Shown: positions 34,810-43,573 of the stretch, one piece after another
Layout of the letters: each line of letters begins with the position of its first letter
Numbering within the stretch: position 1 is the first letter of the stretch
DNA from: Streptomyces ficellus
GTDB taxonomy: Bacteria; Actinomycetota; Actinomycetes; Streptomycetales; Streptomycetaceae
Assembly: GCF_030406405.1 (NCBI RefSeq)
Contig: NZ_JAUEPL010000005.1
Coordinates: forward strand, 62,001-126,000
DNA length: 64,000 nt
Direction of reading: 5' to 3'
Translations under genes and position numbers: made by a program
Notes under the pieces: model-generated
Seen by the model: the letters and a program-made list of their open reading frames with translations, nothing else
The model's database searches: none
Told to the model about the DNA's origin: nothing

Positions 34810-35148
34810 GTGAGCCCACTGCCGGTGTTCCGGTGGCGGCTTGCTCCCGACGGCTACGCCACCTACCGCCAGCTGCGGGCGATGGGGCTTCGGCCCGGTG
34901 GCCAAGACGTCGCCGCCCAGCTCGAACGCCCGCGCCGCCGCCGGGGTCCGCTGGTCGCCTACCTGTACCGGATCGACCAGGCCAAGCCCGTACGGCCGAT
35001 GACCCCGGCTCGCTGGGCCGCGCTCCGCAAGGCGAACGCCGCTCAGCAGATCTGCCCTAACTGCCGCCGTGACGTCGGGTATCGCATCCCGCGCTCGCAC
35101 GGCATGTGCGGGTCCTGCATTGCCCGCGAGGAACAGCGCGCTGCCTGA
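34810..35148 (+). CDS. RRQRL-type zinc-binding protein
   Basis: 112 residues from GTG 34810 (AGGGGTG upstream). The N-terminus FRWRLAPDGYATYRQLRAMGLRPGGQ has the pattern of the small RRQRL-motif zinc proteins found in Streptomyces conjugative elements. A C-terminal CPNC...CGSC four-Cys zinc site follows (about 82-105). Likely a nucleic-acid or protein adaptor; function unknown. Confidence 0.7.
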   Translation: MSPLPVFRWRLAPDGYATYRQLRAMGLRPGGQDVAAQLERPRRRRGPLVAYLYRIDQAKPVRPMTPARWAALRKANAAQQICPNCRRDVGYRIPRSHGMCGSCIAREEQRAA

Positions 35149-35160
35149 ACTTACGCGTAA

Positions 35161-35198
35161 GGCCCGGACGCTGCCGGCCAAAGCAGTGCGTCCGGGCC
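35161..35198 (+). terminator. hairpin before the large Spd-like gene
   Basis: Perfect 11-bp stem GGCCCGGACGC/GCGTCCGGGCC (35161-35171 with 35188-35198), preceded by the palindrome TTACGCGTAA (35151-35160). It lies just upstream of the ribosome site AAGGGAG. Confidence 0.65.
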
Positions 35199-35226
35199 CC
35201 TGACCTCCCGAAGGGAGAAGCCCAGC

Positions 35227-36843
35227 ATGACGGACACCACCCTCACTCCGGTAGCGGGCCCGGAAGCCCCGCCGGACACCACCGCACCGCCCCCGCAGCC
35301 TGAGCCCACGGCCGCCGCACCGGCGCCGGTCGAGGTGGAGCACACGCCGGGCGGGTGGCCGGTCGTGCCCCTCGCGGTGACGGGCACGAACACCACGGCC
35401 TCCCTGCTGGCCACCGCATCCCTGGTCGGCGGCCCGGTCGCCCTGGCTCTCGCCGCGACCGGCGCGGTCGTCCTCGGCACGGCCGCCGCCACGCGCAAGA
35501 GCCGCCAGCAGACCAAGCGCGGGAGCGCGACCGGCCGCAGCACCCGGTCCTCGACGCTGCAAGGCGCTTCCGCCCGCGCTGGGATGCGTCGGGGGCTGTC
35601 CCGGGCGGTGCCCTCTCAGTCCCGTAACGGGAACGCCGGCGCCACTAAGGCCGCTGGTCGCAGTCGAGGCAATGTGGGAAGTGTCTCCGGTGGTCGGGGT
35701 ACGTCCGGCCGCCGCTTCGCCACGCCTTCCAGCCTGGGAAAGCCCTCGTCTTCCCGGGGTGGAAGGAGCGGTCTCGCCCGCGCAGCCGGCCTGTCCTCGA
35801 CAGCGCCGGGTAAGGCTCGCGGTGGCCGGGTCGGGCAGATCAAGGCGCTGCGGGACGCGGCCCGCTCCACGGCGCCGTCGCGTGCCGCGCAGCGAGCCCA
35901 GACCACCGCCGCCCGCCGCCAGATCGCCGACGCCCGGCGGGACGCCAAACAGCAGGCCCGCACCACCGGGGCCGCGAAGAAGGGCATGGTCGGCCGGGCG
36001 GTCGCGGCAGGGCTGAACAAGGCCGGGGCCATGCGCCGGGCCGCTGTGGACCGCGCCCGTAAGACGCGTGACCAGCAGACCGGCGGCACGGTCGCCCAGC
36101 AGCGTTCAGCGGTACGCAAGGCCCCCGCCCGCAAGCGTGCCCGCAAGGCGCTGTGGCGGTCCGCCGCGCGGTTCCAGGGTCGCCGCCTGCTGGCTGCGCT
36201 GCTGGCCGGCGCGCTCGGGCTGGTCGGTCTCATCACCACGCCGCTCGGCCGCAAGCTGCGGTGGGCCTGGCTGCAAAACCCCGGCCGCCGCCTCTACGCC
36301 CGCCTGATGAAGGCCGCACGCGACCAGCGCACGGCCCGCGATCAGGCAATTCGCGACGCGCAGCAGGACGAGGAGGCCGCCGCCGACGCGGAAGCCGAGG
36401 ACGACGGCACCGAGCACATCGGGGACACGGTCGAGCGCCCGGCCGGTCTGCTCCCTGCCGCACCCACCACACCCACGCCCGCTAGTGAGGGAGAGAGCGT
36501 GTCTGGTTTCCGGTTCGAGGACTACGCGGCGGAGATGGAAGCCGCCGCCAGCAACTACGACCCCGACGGCTGCATGGAGATCCTCTCCATGGTCGAAGGC
36601 CTGCCGGCAGCGCTGACCAGCGTGGCGAACGTGATGAAGATCCTCGCGGAGCGGTCCGACAGCGAGTTCCCGCTGGAGAAGGAAGTGGCGGGCTCGTTCA
36701 ACGACGCCTTCGGCGCCGTCATGGCCGCCGTCGCCGTGGCGGAGGACATGGGACCGCTGTTCCGCAACGTGCACGCCCAGGACATCGCCCGCCACGAGGA
36801 CCCCCGCAACGGCCACCAGGCAGAGAAGGGCTGGAACGTCTGA
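35227..36843 (+). CDS. Spd-like basic membrane protein preceding traB
   Basis: 538 residues. A Pro-rich N-terminus (1-45) is followed by a TM region at about 60-90 (SLLATASLVGGPVALALAATGAVVL), a long Arg/Ser/Gly/Ala-rich basic region (95-305), a second hydrophobic stretch (LLAALLAGALGLVGLIT, near 320-336) and an acidic C-terminus that ends in a helical domain (FEDYAAEMEAAASNYDPDG...). No enzyme motif. A large basic membrane protein directly before the translocase gene is usual in AICEs; it may organise DNA at the membrane. Spacing to traB is 2 bp. Confidence 0.65.
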   Translation: MTDTTLTPVAGPEAPPDTTAPPPQPEPTAAAPAPVEVEHTPGGWPVVPLAVTGTNTTASLLATASLVGGPVALALAATGAVVLGTAAATRKSRQQTKRGSATGRSTRSSTLQGASARAGMRRGLSRAVPSQSRNGNAGATKAAGRSRGNVGSVSGGRGTSGRRFATPSSLGKPSSSRGGRSGLARAAGLSSTAPGKARGGRVGQIKALRDAARSTAPSRAAQRAQTTAARRQIADARRDAKQQARTTGAAKKGMVGRAVAAGLNKAGAMRRAAVDRARKTRDQQTGGTVAQQRSAVRKAPARKRARKALWRSAARFQGRRLLAALLAGALGLVGLITTPLGRKLRWAWLQNPGRRLYARLMKAARDQRTARDQAIRDAQQDEEAAADAEAEDDGTEHIGDTVERPAGLLPAAPTTPTPASEGESVSGFRFEDYAAEMEAAASNYDPDGCMEILSMVEGLPAALTSVANVMKILAERSDSEFPLEKEVAGSFNDAFGAVMAAVAVAEDMGPLFRNVHAQDIARHEDPRNGHQAEKGWNV

Positions 36844-36845
36844 CC

Positions 36846-38951
36846 ATGACCACCAACACACAGGCCAACACCGGGCCGGTGTGGGACTACAGCGCCGGTC
36901 ACGGACCCGTGACCGGCGCTCTGTCCGCCACCACCGGAGCCTTCGCCGTCGCCACCACTGGAGCCGCCACCGGCATGCCCCCCACCTGGGCACTCGCCAT
37001 CGGCACGGCCGGTGCGATCGGCCACACCATCACCAGCCTCCGCGACCGCCTCTCCGCTCGCACCGTCTCCATGCGGGCCGCATCGTGGCTCGTTGGGGCG
37101 GGTTGGACGACGTGGGCCATGACCACCGGCCCGCTGTCCTGGGCCGCGCTCGGGTCACTGGCCACCATCGGGGTCGGCATGGGGGCCGCCGCTCGCGCCA
37201 CGCTGCTGTACGAGGAGGCGCGCGAGCTGGAGGCCATCGCCGCCGCTGAACGGCAGGTCGCTCGTGAACTGTCCACCGAGCGGCGGGCGATCGCTGCTGA
37301 GTGGGTGGACCGTATCCAGCGGGTGTGCGGGATCACGGTGCGGGTGGTGGCGGTGGAGATGTGGCCCACCGGCACCGGATTCACCATCGACGCCGAACTC
37401 CCCGCGGGCGGCACCACCTACGACCGCATCGCCCGCGAAGCCGCCCGCCTGTCCGCTGATGCCCGCCTGCCGCACGGCTGCACCGCCACCGCCTCCCAGG
37501 GCATCGACCAGGGCCGCGTCCTGATCGACGTGACCACAGTCAACGTCCTCGAAGCCGAAATCACCTACCCCGCCGACTACAGCCCCCTGTCCCTGCACAC
37601 CGGCATCCCGTGGGGCCTTCGGACGAACGCGGACGAGATCCGCGCCTACCTCCGCGAACAGTGCGCGCTCGTCGTGGGGCCCACGGGGTCGGGCAAGACG
37701 AACATGGTCCACACGATCCTCGCGGGGTTCGCCCGCACCACCGACGTCCTCACCTGGGTCATCGACCTCAACGCCGGGTCTGCCGGCCTGCCGTGGGTAC
37801 GGCCCGCACTCGAATCCAGCGGCCAGACCACCGACGGCATGCGACCGGGCATTGACTGGCTGGCCGCCTCCCACGAGGAAGCCATGGCGATGCTGGATGC
37901 GGCGGTGCGGATCGCCAAGCACCGCAAGATGGCCTACCAGGACCTGATGTCCCAGGCGAACACGGACCTGCTGCCCATCAGCGACCGGATCCCTCAGATC
38001 ATGCTCGTGATCGACGAGGGGGCGGAGATCCTCGCCGCGCCGGACAAGCCCTCACGGGCCCTGGCAGCCAAGATCCTGGAAGTGATCCGGATCGCCCGCG
38101 CCATGGGCATCCGCACCGTCCTGACCGCTCTCGGGGCGACCGGGTCGGTCCTGGGAAACCTGATGATCCGCCGCGAAGCCAAAGTCCGTGTCGCGCTGAC
38201 CGGTGGCGAGACCGAAGGCATGGACCTGAGCAAGCAGTTCCCCGGCTCACGCGGCCTGCGCGTCGACCAAGCCCCCTACAAGGGGTCAGGGTTCATGGGC
38301 ACCCCCGAGTCACCGGCAGGGCTGTTCAAGTCGTGGCGGATCCTGCCCAACCAGATCCGCGACATCGTCGCCGCCACCTCCGACCGGCACCCCACCCTGG
38401 ACGCCGTGTCGGCCAAGGCCGCCGGGCCGGACTACGCGCGCCGCTGGGACATGGCTCGCACCGCATGGATGCGCGACGACACTCTCAGCAGCACGCCGGC
38501 CGAACCGCAGACCCCAACTTCGGGCTACCTGGCGGGCGGGCTGAACCTGTCCGCCCTGCGTGACGAACGGACGCCCGTCGTGGAGACGGACGAGGAGGCG
38601 CTGGCGCGGAAGTTCCGGGAGCAGATCGACGCCCAGTTCGCCACCGCTCCCGAGCCCGGCACGGACGCTCCGTCGTCTGGGAAGCCGCCCACGGCGGGGC
38701 TGAACCTGTCCGCGCTCCGCAGCGAGGACAACGCCGCCAAGGAAGCCGCACTTGCGGTGCTGCTGGCCGCCGGGCCGGAGGGCACGGGGGCGTCCGCGAT
38801 CGCCCGCGCACTCGCGGACGAGCACGGCACCACCCGGCAGACGGTCGTCGGCTGGCTCAAGACGTGGGCGGAAGAGGGGATCGCGGTGCGGGTCGGTGAG
38901 GGCACCAAGACCCGCTACGTGCACCACCGCCACGCCCCCGAGGCCCCGTGA
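36846..38951 (+). CDS. traB: FtsK/SpoIIIE-type conjugal DNA translocase (TraB-like)
   Basis: 701 residues. Two N-terminal TM stretches (about 25-60 and 78-115), a linker domain, Walker A GPTGSGKT near 278 and Walker B IMLVIDEGAE near 385. A C-terminal winged helix (about 635-695, GASAIARALADEHGTTRQTVVGWLKTW) should recognise clt repeats. Streptomyces TraB proteins move double-stranded DNA between mycelia as hexamers without a relaxase, so this gene alone can supply transfer. A cluster of short repeats lies 247 bp downstream. Confidence 0.92.
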   Translation: MTTNTQANTGPVWDYSAGHGPVTGALSATTGAFAVATTGAATGMPPTWALAIGTAGAIGHTITSLRDRLSARTVSMRAASWLVGAGWTTWAMTTGPLSWAALGSLATIGVGMGAAARATLLYEEARELEAIAAAERQVARELSTERRAIAAEWVDRIQRVCGITVRVVAVEMWPTGTGFTIDAELPAGGTTYDRIAREAARLSADARLPHGCTATASQGIDQGRVLIDVTTVNVLEAEITYPADYSPLSLHTGIPWGLRTNADEIRAYLREQCALVVGPTGSGKTNMVHTILAGFARTTDVLTWVIDLNAGSAGLPWVRPALESSGQTTDGMRPGIDWLAASHEEAMAMLDAAVRIAKHRKMAYQDLMSQANTDLLPISDRIPQIMLVIDEGAEILAAPDKPSRALAAKILEVIRIARAMGIRTVLTALGATGSVLGNLMIRREAKVRVALTGGETEGMDLSKQFPGSRGLRVDQAPYKGSGFMGTPESPAGLFKSWRILPNQIRDIVAATSDRHPTLDAVSAKAAGPDYARRWDMARTAWMRDDTLSSTPAEPQTPTSGYLAGGLNLSALRDERTPVVETDEEALARKFREQIDAQFATAPEPGTDAPSSGKPPTAGLNLSALRSEDNAAKEAALAVLLAAGPEGTGASAIARALADEHGTTRQTVVGWLKTWAEEGIAVRVGEGTKTRYVHHRHAPEAP

Positions 38952-39311
38952 GCAGAGGTGGGGGGTGGGGACACGGATACCAAATCCAGTCCCGAGCTGG
39001 CTGCCGGGGACCTTCCACACCCACCCCCCATGGCCGCGAGTCCCTAACGATCTCCGTTCCGGCCCAACGCTCCGCACAGTAACCGGAGCCACTGACAACG
39101 CCCCGAGAGATGACCTGCTGTCGGCTTGTCGCCCCGGCGGCTCGAAGGCCGCTGGGCTGCCCCGTGGGGACCGGAAACGGGCTTTGACCTGCAAGGCGAC
39201 AAGCGACAAGACAAGACAAGCGACAAGCGACACGACAAGCGACACGACAAGCCGAGCACCGGGCAGCACCCCACCACGGGGTGCTGCCCGAGCTGTTGAA
39301 GGGACCACGTT
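38952..39311. other. 360-bp non-coding region after traB
   Basis: An 11-bp inverted repeat, TGGGGGGTGGG (38959-38969) with CCCACCCCCCA (39020-39030), starts just after the traB stop and may end transcription. The remainder holds the repeat cluster and hairpin described as candidate clt. Confidence 0.65.
39198..39290. repeat. candidate clt: GACAAG repeats plus 13-bp hairpin
   Basis: GACAAG occurs seven times at 39198, 39205, 39210, 39215, 39222, 39234 and 39246, with GACAC spacers at 39229 and 39241. Eight bases later is a perfect 13-bp stem CGGGCAGCACCCC/GGGGTGCTGCCCG with loop ACCAC (39260-39290). In Streptomyces plasmids the transfer locus clt lies near traB and carries short direct repeats (GACCCGGA in pSVH1) and inverted repeats. 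Confidence 0.6.
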
Positions 39312-39782
39312 GTGGACTCCGACAACCCGTACGAGATCACCGCCCTGACCGGACTGCCGCAGCCGATACCGCGCCCGGTGATGCTGCCGGACGAGATCCC
39401 GCCCGGGGTCGACTGGGTCACCCTCCCCAACGGGATGCGGACCCTCGCCTACGTCCAGCCCCCGGCCATGGCGCCGGTGGCGCAGCCGGTCGCCGCGCGG
39501 CCGGTCCCGACCTGGGCCAAGACCACGGCTTTGCTCACGCCGACGATCGGCGGCGGCATCGCGGCCGCCGGTATCGGCCTCTCCTACGCCGCACCGGGAC
39601 TGATCGCCATGAGTCACGCCCTGTGGGCCGCCGTCGCCCTCATCGCTGCCGGCGCCGTCGCCCTCCCGGTCCTCCTCGGCGCCTGCCGACGAGGAGGCAA
39701 GGGCGGACCGGCGTACATCACGCAGAACATCACTGCCACCGGCCTGTTCGGCCGTGCGAGCGGAACCATCAACCACCACTGA
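39312..39782 (+). CDS. two-TM Spd-like protein
   Basis: 156 residues from GTG 39312 (GAAGGGA upstream). A Pro-rich soluble N-terminus with LPNGMRTLAYVQPP is followed by two TM helices (about 75-100 TALLTPTIGGGIAAAGIGLSY; 105-125 ALWAAVALIAAGAVALPVLL) and a basic tail. This matches small spread-associated membrane proteins of AICEs. Role in intramycelial spread inferred from context. Confidence 0.65.
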   Translation: MDSDNPYEITALTGLPQPIPRPVMLPDEIPPGVDWVTLPNGMRTLAYVQPPAMAPVAQPVAARPVPTWAKTTALLTPTIGGGIAAAGIGLSYAAPGLIAMSHALWAAVALIAAGAVALPVLLGACRRGGKGGPAYITQNITATGLFGRASGTINHH

Positions 39783-39794
39783 GGAGCCCCGCCG

Positions 39795-40082
39795 ATGCCG
39801 CGCCTGCGCATCCGCCATGTCATCTGGCCCCGACGCGCCCTCATCCTCGCCGACACCCCCCGCCCCGACTGCTGGGCGTGCGGCGGGGAGGGAGGCCACA
39901 ACCGCGACTACGGCCACCCCGAAACCGGCGAGTACGAGGGCACCAACTGGGAGCCCTGCCCCTGCTGGGACGAACAGCGCCGCTGGACGGTGCTGCCCCT
40001 CCCGCGCCTGCCCCGCCTCCGCCGCCGCACCATCCCCGACCCGTGGGCCACCAGCGACCACAGCGACGAACCGCCGTTCTGA
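39795..40082 (+). CDS. small zinc-ribbon-like protein
   Basis: 95 residues, ATG 12 bp after the preceding stop with GAGGAG upstream. CWACGGEGGHNRDYGH...EPCPCW gives four Cys and two His for a zinc site in the middle. The flanks are basic and Pro-rich. Such proteins are common in AICE operons; function unknown. Confidence 0.6.
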   Translation: MPRLRIRHVIWPRRALILADTPRPDCWACGGEGGHNRDYGHPETGEYEGTNWEPCPCWDEQRRWTVLPLPRLPRLRRRTIPDPWATSDHSDEPPF

Positions 40083-40167
40083 CAACGCCGAAGGCGGCCC
40101 GCGTCTCGCCAAAGCCTCGGGCCGCCCTCGCCTGCCAGCACTCTCTACAGAACTGGAGACCTCCAGA

Positions 40168-40896
40168 ATGACTCACCCGATCCCCATCCGGCGAGACGGC
40201 CCCCGGCCGTTACTGCTGGACCTGTACTCGTGCGCCGGCGGCGCCGCCATGGGCTACCACCGCGCCGGGTTCGACGTCACCGGCGTCGACATCGCGCCCC
40301 GACCCAACTACCCCTTCCCCCTGTACCAGGGCGACGCCTTGGAGTACCTGGCCGCGCTGATCGTGTCGGGGGAGATCGAGCGGTACGCGTTCGTACACGC
40401 CTCTCCACCCTGTCAGGCCAAGTGCGCGCTGAGTGTGGGCACGAACCGGTCCCAAGGCTGGGGCCGCACCCATGTCGACCTGGTCGCCCCGACTCGCGCT
40501 CTGCTGGACGTTACGGGGCTGCCGTACGTGATCGAGCAGCCCAACGGCCGAGCGAAGATCCGCAAAGACCTGTGGCTGTGCGGCGAGATGTTCGGGCTCG
40601 GAGTGCTGCGACACCGGAACTTCGAACTCGGCCGCTGGACCACCGAGCAGCCGAAGCACCCCCGGCACCGGGGCTACGTGCGCGGCTACCGACACGGCGT
40701 CTACCGTGACGGCCCCTACGTCGCCCCGTACGGGGACGGTGGCGGTAAGGCCACGGTGCCGGAGATGCAGACCGCCATGGGCATCACGTGGACCGACGTC
40801 CGCGAGGAGCTGACCGAGGCCATCCCGCCCGCCTACACCCAGCACATCGGCAAGGCTGCGCTCACCAGCCTGAGGCCCTGGACGGTGGCCGCATGA
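40168..40896 (+). CDS. DNA cytosine-5 methyltransferase-like protein
   Basis: 242 residues from ATG 40168. Motif I LLDLYSCAGGAAMGYHRAGFDVTGVDI (SAM site, near 14-40; partial quotation SCAGGAAMG), motif IV ASPPCQ with the catalytic Cys, VIEQ near the ENV position and a C-terminal AIPPAYTQHIG like motif X. It is much shorter than restriction-linked C5 enzymes and has little room for a target-recognition domain, as in phage enzymes. It may mark the element against host restriction during transfer. Its stop overlaps the Prim-Pol start. Confidence 0.8.
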   Translation: MTHPIPIRRDGPRPLLLDLYSCAGGAAMGYHRAGFDVTGVDIAPRPNYPFPLYQGDALEYLAALIVSGEIERYAFVHASPPCQAKCALSVGTNRSQGWGRTHVDLVAPTRALLDVTGLPYVIEQPNGRAKIRKDLWLCGEMFGLGVLRHRNFELGRWTTEQPKHPRHRGYVRGYRHGVYRDGPYVAPYGDGGGKATVPEMQTAMGITWTDVREELTEAIPPAYTQHIGKAALTSLRPWTVAA

Positions 40897-41786
40897 ACAA
40901 CCACCTGCTGCGTGCAGCGCTGGACGCAGCCGAACGCGGCTGGCACGTCTTCCCGCTCCGTCCGGGCAGCAAGCGCCCCGCGCTGCACGGAGAGGAGCGG
41001 TGTCCCCGCACTGGTGAGTGCGCCAGCGGGCACCGCAAGTGGGAGGAGCGCGCCACCACCGACCCTGCCCGCATCCACCGCGCGTGGTGCGGCCGGCCGT
41101 TCAACGTCGGGATCGCCACCGGCCCCAGCGGGCTGCTGGTGATCGACCTGGACATGCCGAAGAACAACAGCAGTTCGGACACGCCTAGCGGCGTGACGAC
41201 CTTCAAGGCGCTCTGCGAGCGCGCCGGGCAGCGCGTCCCGACCACCCGCACCGTGCGGACTGCGAGCGGGGGCATGCATCTGTACTTCACAGCACCGCCC
41301 GGGGTTCGGCTGACGAACACGGCCGGCACGCTCGCCCCGCTGGTCGACACCCGGGCCGGTGGTGGGTATGTCGTCGCCCCAGGCAGTATCACGCCCGGTG
41401 GCTCGTACGTGGTGGTGGACGACCGGCCCGTCGCCCCGCTGCCCGGCTGGCTGTGCGAGGCGCTCCAGGGCCCGCGCCGGACGCCGCAGCCGGGCCCGGT
41501 GCCGCTGGCCACCAGCGCCTCGCGGTATGCCGCCGCAGCACTGCGCAATGAGACCCAGGCGGTCGCTACCGCAGCCGACGGCACCCGCAACCACACCCTG
41601 CTGCGAGCCGCACGAGCCCTCGGGCGGCTGATCGCCACCGGCGACCTGACCCGCGCGGAAGTCGAGGAGGCTCTTAGTAGGGCGGCGGCCGGCAATGCCA
41701 CACAGCCGGAGCGCTACTACGACGACGTGATCCGGCGTGGGCTGGACTGGTCGATCGCCCACAACAGTCCCAGGCGGCCCGCATGA
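40893..41786 (+). CDS. bifunctional primase-polymerase (Prim-Pol), AICE replication
   Basis: 297 residues from ATG 40893 in an ATGA overlap. The N-terminal Prim-Pol domain has GWHVFPLRPGSKRP, the metal-binding D-x-D in LLVIDLDMP (near 80-86), the catalytic His in GGMHLYF and VDTRAGGGYVVAPGS. The C-terminal part is a small helical domain. Together with the DUF3631 ATPase it forms the replication pair of the Prim-Pol class of AICEs, which amplify as circles after excision. Confidence 0.9.
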   Translation: MNNHLLRAALDAAERGWHVFPLRPGSKRPALHGEERCPRTGECASGHRKWEERATTDPARIHRAWCGRPFNVGIATGPSGLLVIDLDMPKNNSSSDTPSGVTTFKALCERAGQRVPTTRTVRTASGGMHLYFTAPPGVRLTNTAGTLAPLVDTRAGGGYVVAPGSITPGGSYVVVDDRPVAPLPGWLCEALQGPRRTPQPGPVPLATSASRYAAAALRNETQAVATAADGTRNHTLLRAARALGRLIATGDLTRAEVEEALSRAAAGNATQPERYYDDVIRRGLDWSIAHNSPRRPA

Positions 41787-42136
41787 CCCCGCCCCCGCCC
41801 TCTAAGAGCCTGGCCCCGACCACGGACCGGCCGCACGCCGCCGAACGGGGCACGCTACCGGCGGCCGTGGGCGACCGAAGGGGCGTCGCCGAAGGCGTCC
41901 CTTCTGCTCTTGGCTCTGACCCGCACCCGGGCGACGGGCGCCAGATCGTCGCCCTGCTGCGGGTCACCGCACCCGGACGCGGCACGGTCCCAACCGCCAC
42001 GTCGTCGTGCGTGTGCGGACGGGACCGCAGCGCCGTCGGACACACCAAGGTGCTCGCCCTCATCGAGGAGCACACCGCCCACCGAGCCCCCTGCCCCCTT
42101 CGTACCGCTTCCCAGGAAGGGAGGACCGCCGCATGA
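41783..42136 (+). CDS. small hypothetical protein between replication genes
   Basis: 117 residues joined by ATGA overlaps to Prim-Pol upstream and the ATPase downstream, which supports real translation. A Pro-rich N-terminus; the middle has DGRQIVALLRV and CVCGRDRSAVGHTKVLALIEEHT with a possible Cys/His metal site. No family recognised. Confidence 0.6.
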   Translation: MTPPPPSKSLAPTTDRPHAAERGTLPAAVGDRRGVAEGVPSALGSDPHPGDGRQIVALLRVTAPGRGTVPTATSSCVCGRDRSAVGHTKVLALIEEHTAHRAPCPLRTASQEGRTAA

Positions 42137-43398
42137 CCAGCACCAACCAGCCCGCGCCGTCCATCGACGGAGCGGCCCTGCTCGACGAGGTGGAAGCCTT
42201 CCACCGCCGCTTCAACGTCTTCCCGACCGAACACGCATACGTCGCCGTCACGCTGTGGGACGCCCACGCCCACCTCATCGACGCACTCGACGGGACCGCC
42301 CGCATCGCCTTCCTGAGCCCCGAACCCGGGTCCGGAAAGTCCCGCGCGCTGGAGATCATCGAGACGCTCACCCCTCGGTCCGCGACCACCGTCAACGCCT
42401 CAGCCAACGCCTTGTTCCGGCTGGTGGCGGCGGATGCGGGAACGCCGACGCTGCTGTTCGACGAGATCGATACCGTCTTTGGACCGAAGGCCGGCGGGAA
42501 CGAAGAGGTCCGCGGGTTCCTCAACTCCGGCTACCGGCGTGGCGCGAAGTCCCTGCGCTGCGTGGGAGAGGGATCCGAGCAGAAGGCAGGCTGGTTCGAC
42601 TCGTTCTGCGCGGTCGCCATGGCCGGTCTCGGCTCGCTGCCCGACACGATCCTGACCCGCTCCGTCATCATCCGCATGCGCAAGAAGGCTCCCAACGAGA
42701 AGTGCGAGCCCTACCGGCGCCGCGTCCACGAAAAGCAGGGCCACGCGCTGCGGGACCGGCTCGCGGAGTGGACAGCCACCATTCATGACCAGATCGCGAA
42801 CGCATGGCCGGAGATGCCCGAGGGCGTCACGGACCGACCCGCGGACGTATGGGAGCCGCTGCTCGCGGTCGCGGACGCGGCCGGCGGGCACTGGCCCGAG
42901 CGGGCCCGCACAGCGTGCGTCGCACTCATCAAGGCCGCATCCGAAGGCGACCAGGCCTCCCTCGGCGTCAAGCTGCTCACGGACCTGCGTGACCGCGTGT
43001 TCTGCGGCGTGGACCGCATGCCCACCGCCGCCATCCTGGAAGTCCTCCTCCAGCTCGATGACGCTCCCTGGTCCGACCTGAGCGAGGACGGACAGAGCAG
43101 CAAGCCGCTCACCGCTCGCGCCCTGTCCAAGCTCCTGAGCCAGTACGTGCGGCCCGACAACACCCCGATCAAGCCCCGTGGGATCCGCGTCGGCAGCGCG
43201 ACCCCGAAGGGCTACTACGCGGAGGATCTCAGCGACGCCTGGGCCCGCTACTGCCCCCCGGACCCCGGAGAATCCGCAACATCCGCAACAGCCGCAACAC
43301 CGCAGGTCAACGAGGGCGAATCTGTGGCGGAAGACGGTTCCGAGGGCCGCCACATGTTCGCGGAAACCGACACACGCCAACTCCGCATCGTCGGCTGA
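42133..43398 (+). CDS. DUF3631 P-loop ATPase/helicase-like replication protein
   Basis: 421 residues from ATG 42133 (ATGA overlap). The N-terminal AAA-like ATPase has Walker A SPEPGSGKS near 62 and Walker B LLFDEIDTVFG near 108, with SVIIRMRKK after it. The C-terminal half carries the DUF3631 domain (about 190-400). It is the usual partner of AICE Prim-Pol proteins and presumably the replicative unwinding or initiator factor. Its 3' end and the following non-coding stretch contain repeated CCGCAACA octamers. Confidence 0.85.
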   Translation: MTSTNQPAPSIDGAALLDEVEAFHRRFNVFPTEHAYVAVTLWDAHAHLIDALDGTARIAFLSPEPGSGKSRALEIIETLTPRSATTVNASANALFRLVAADAGTPTLLFDEIDTVFGPKAGGNEEVRGFLNSGYRRGAKSLRCVGEGSEQKAGWFDSFCAVAMAGLGSLPDTILTRSVIIRMRKKAPNEKCEPYRRRVHEKQGHALRDRLAEWTATIHDQIANAWPEMPEGVTDRPADVWEPLLAVADAAGGHWPERARTACVALIKAASEGDQASLGVKLLTDLRDRVFCGVDRMPTAAILEVLLQLDDAPWSDLSEDGQSSKPLTARALSKLLSQYVRPDNTPIKPRGIRVGSATPKGYYAEDLSDAWARYCPPDPGESATSATAATPQVNEGESVAEDGSEGRHMFAETDTRQLRIVG

Positions 43399-43519
43399 CC
43401 AGCCCCACCGACAGGTGCCGCCACGCCTCCGCGTGGCGGCACCTATCCGCAACAGAACCGGCATCCGCCACAGATTTAGGACGCTGACCAGCAATGTTGC
43501 GGCGTGGCGGATGTTGCGG
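43274..43519. repeat. iteron-like CCGC(A/C)ACA repeats, candidate origin
   Basis: Forward copies start at 43274, 43283, 43292, 43347, 43447 and 43465; reverse copies start at 43323, 43495 and 43512. That gives nine octamers in 246 bp, the first three in a 9-bp tandem. They span the end of the replication ATPase gene and the gap before xis, a typical place for initiator-binding iterons. Some copies are coding (repeated Ser-Ala-Thr), so part of the pattern may be incidental. Confidence 0.5.
43413..43444 (+). terminator. terminator of replication operon
   Basis: Perfect 14-bp stem AGGTGCCGCCACGC/GCGTGGCGGCACCT with a 4-base loop, 15 bp after the ATPase stop. Confidence 0.85.
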
Positions 43520-43573
43520 ATCCACCAGGAGGGAGCACCCCCTCTGAAACAGCACCGAAGGAGCCATGGACAG

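Noticed and set aside
39198..39252. Possible CRISPR-like short repeats
   Set aside because: Repeat unit is 6 bp with 5-12 bp periodicity and no spacers of CRISPR length; fits clt-type repeats better.
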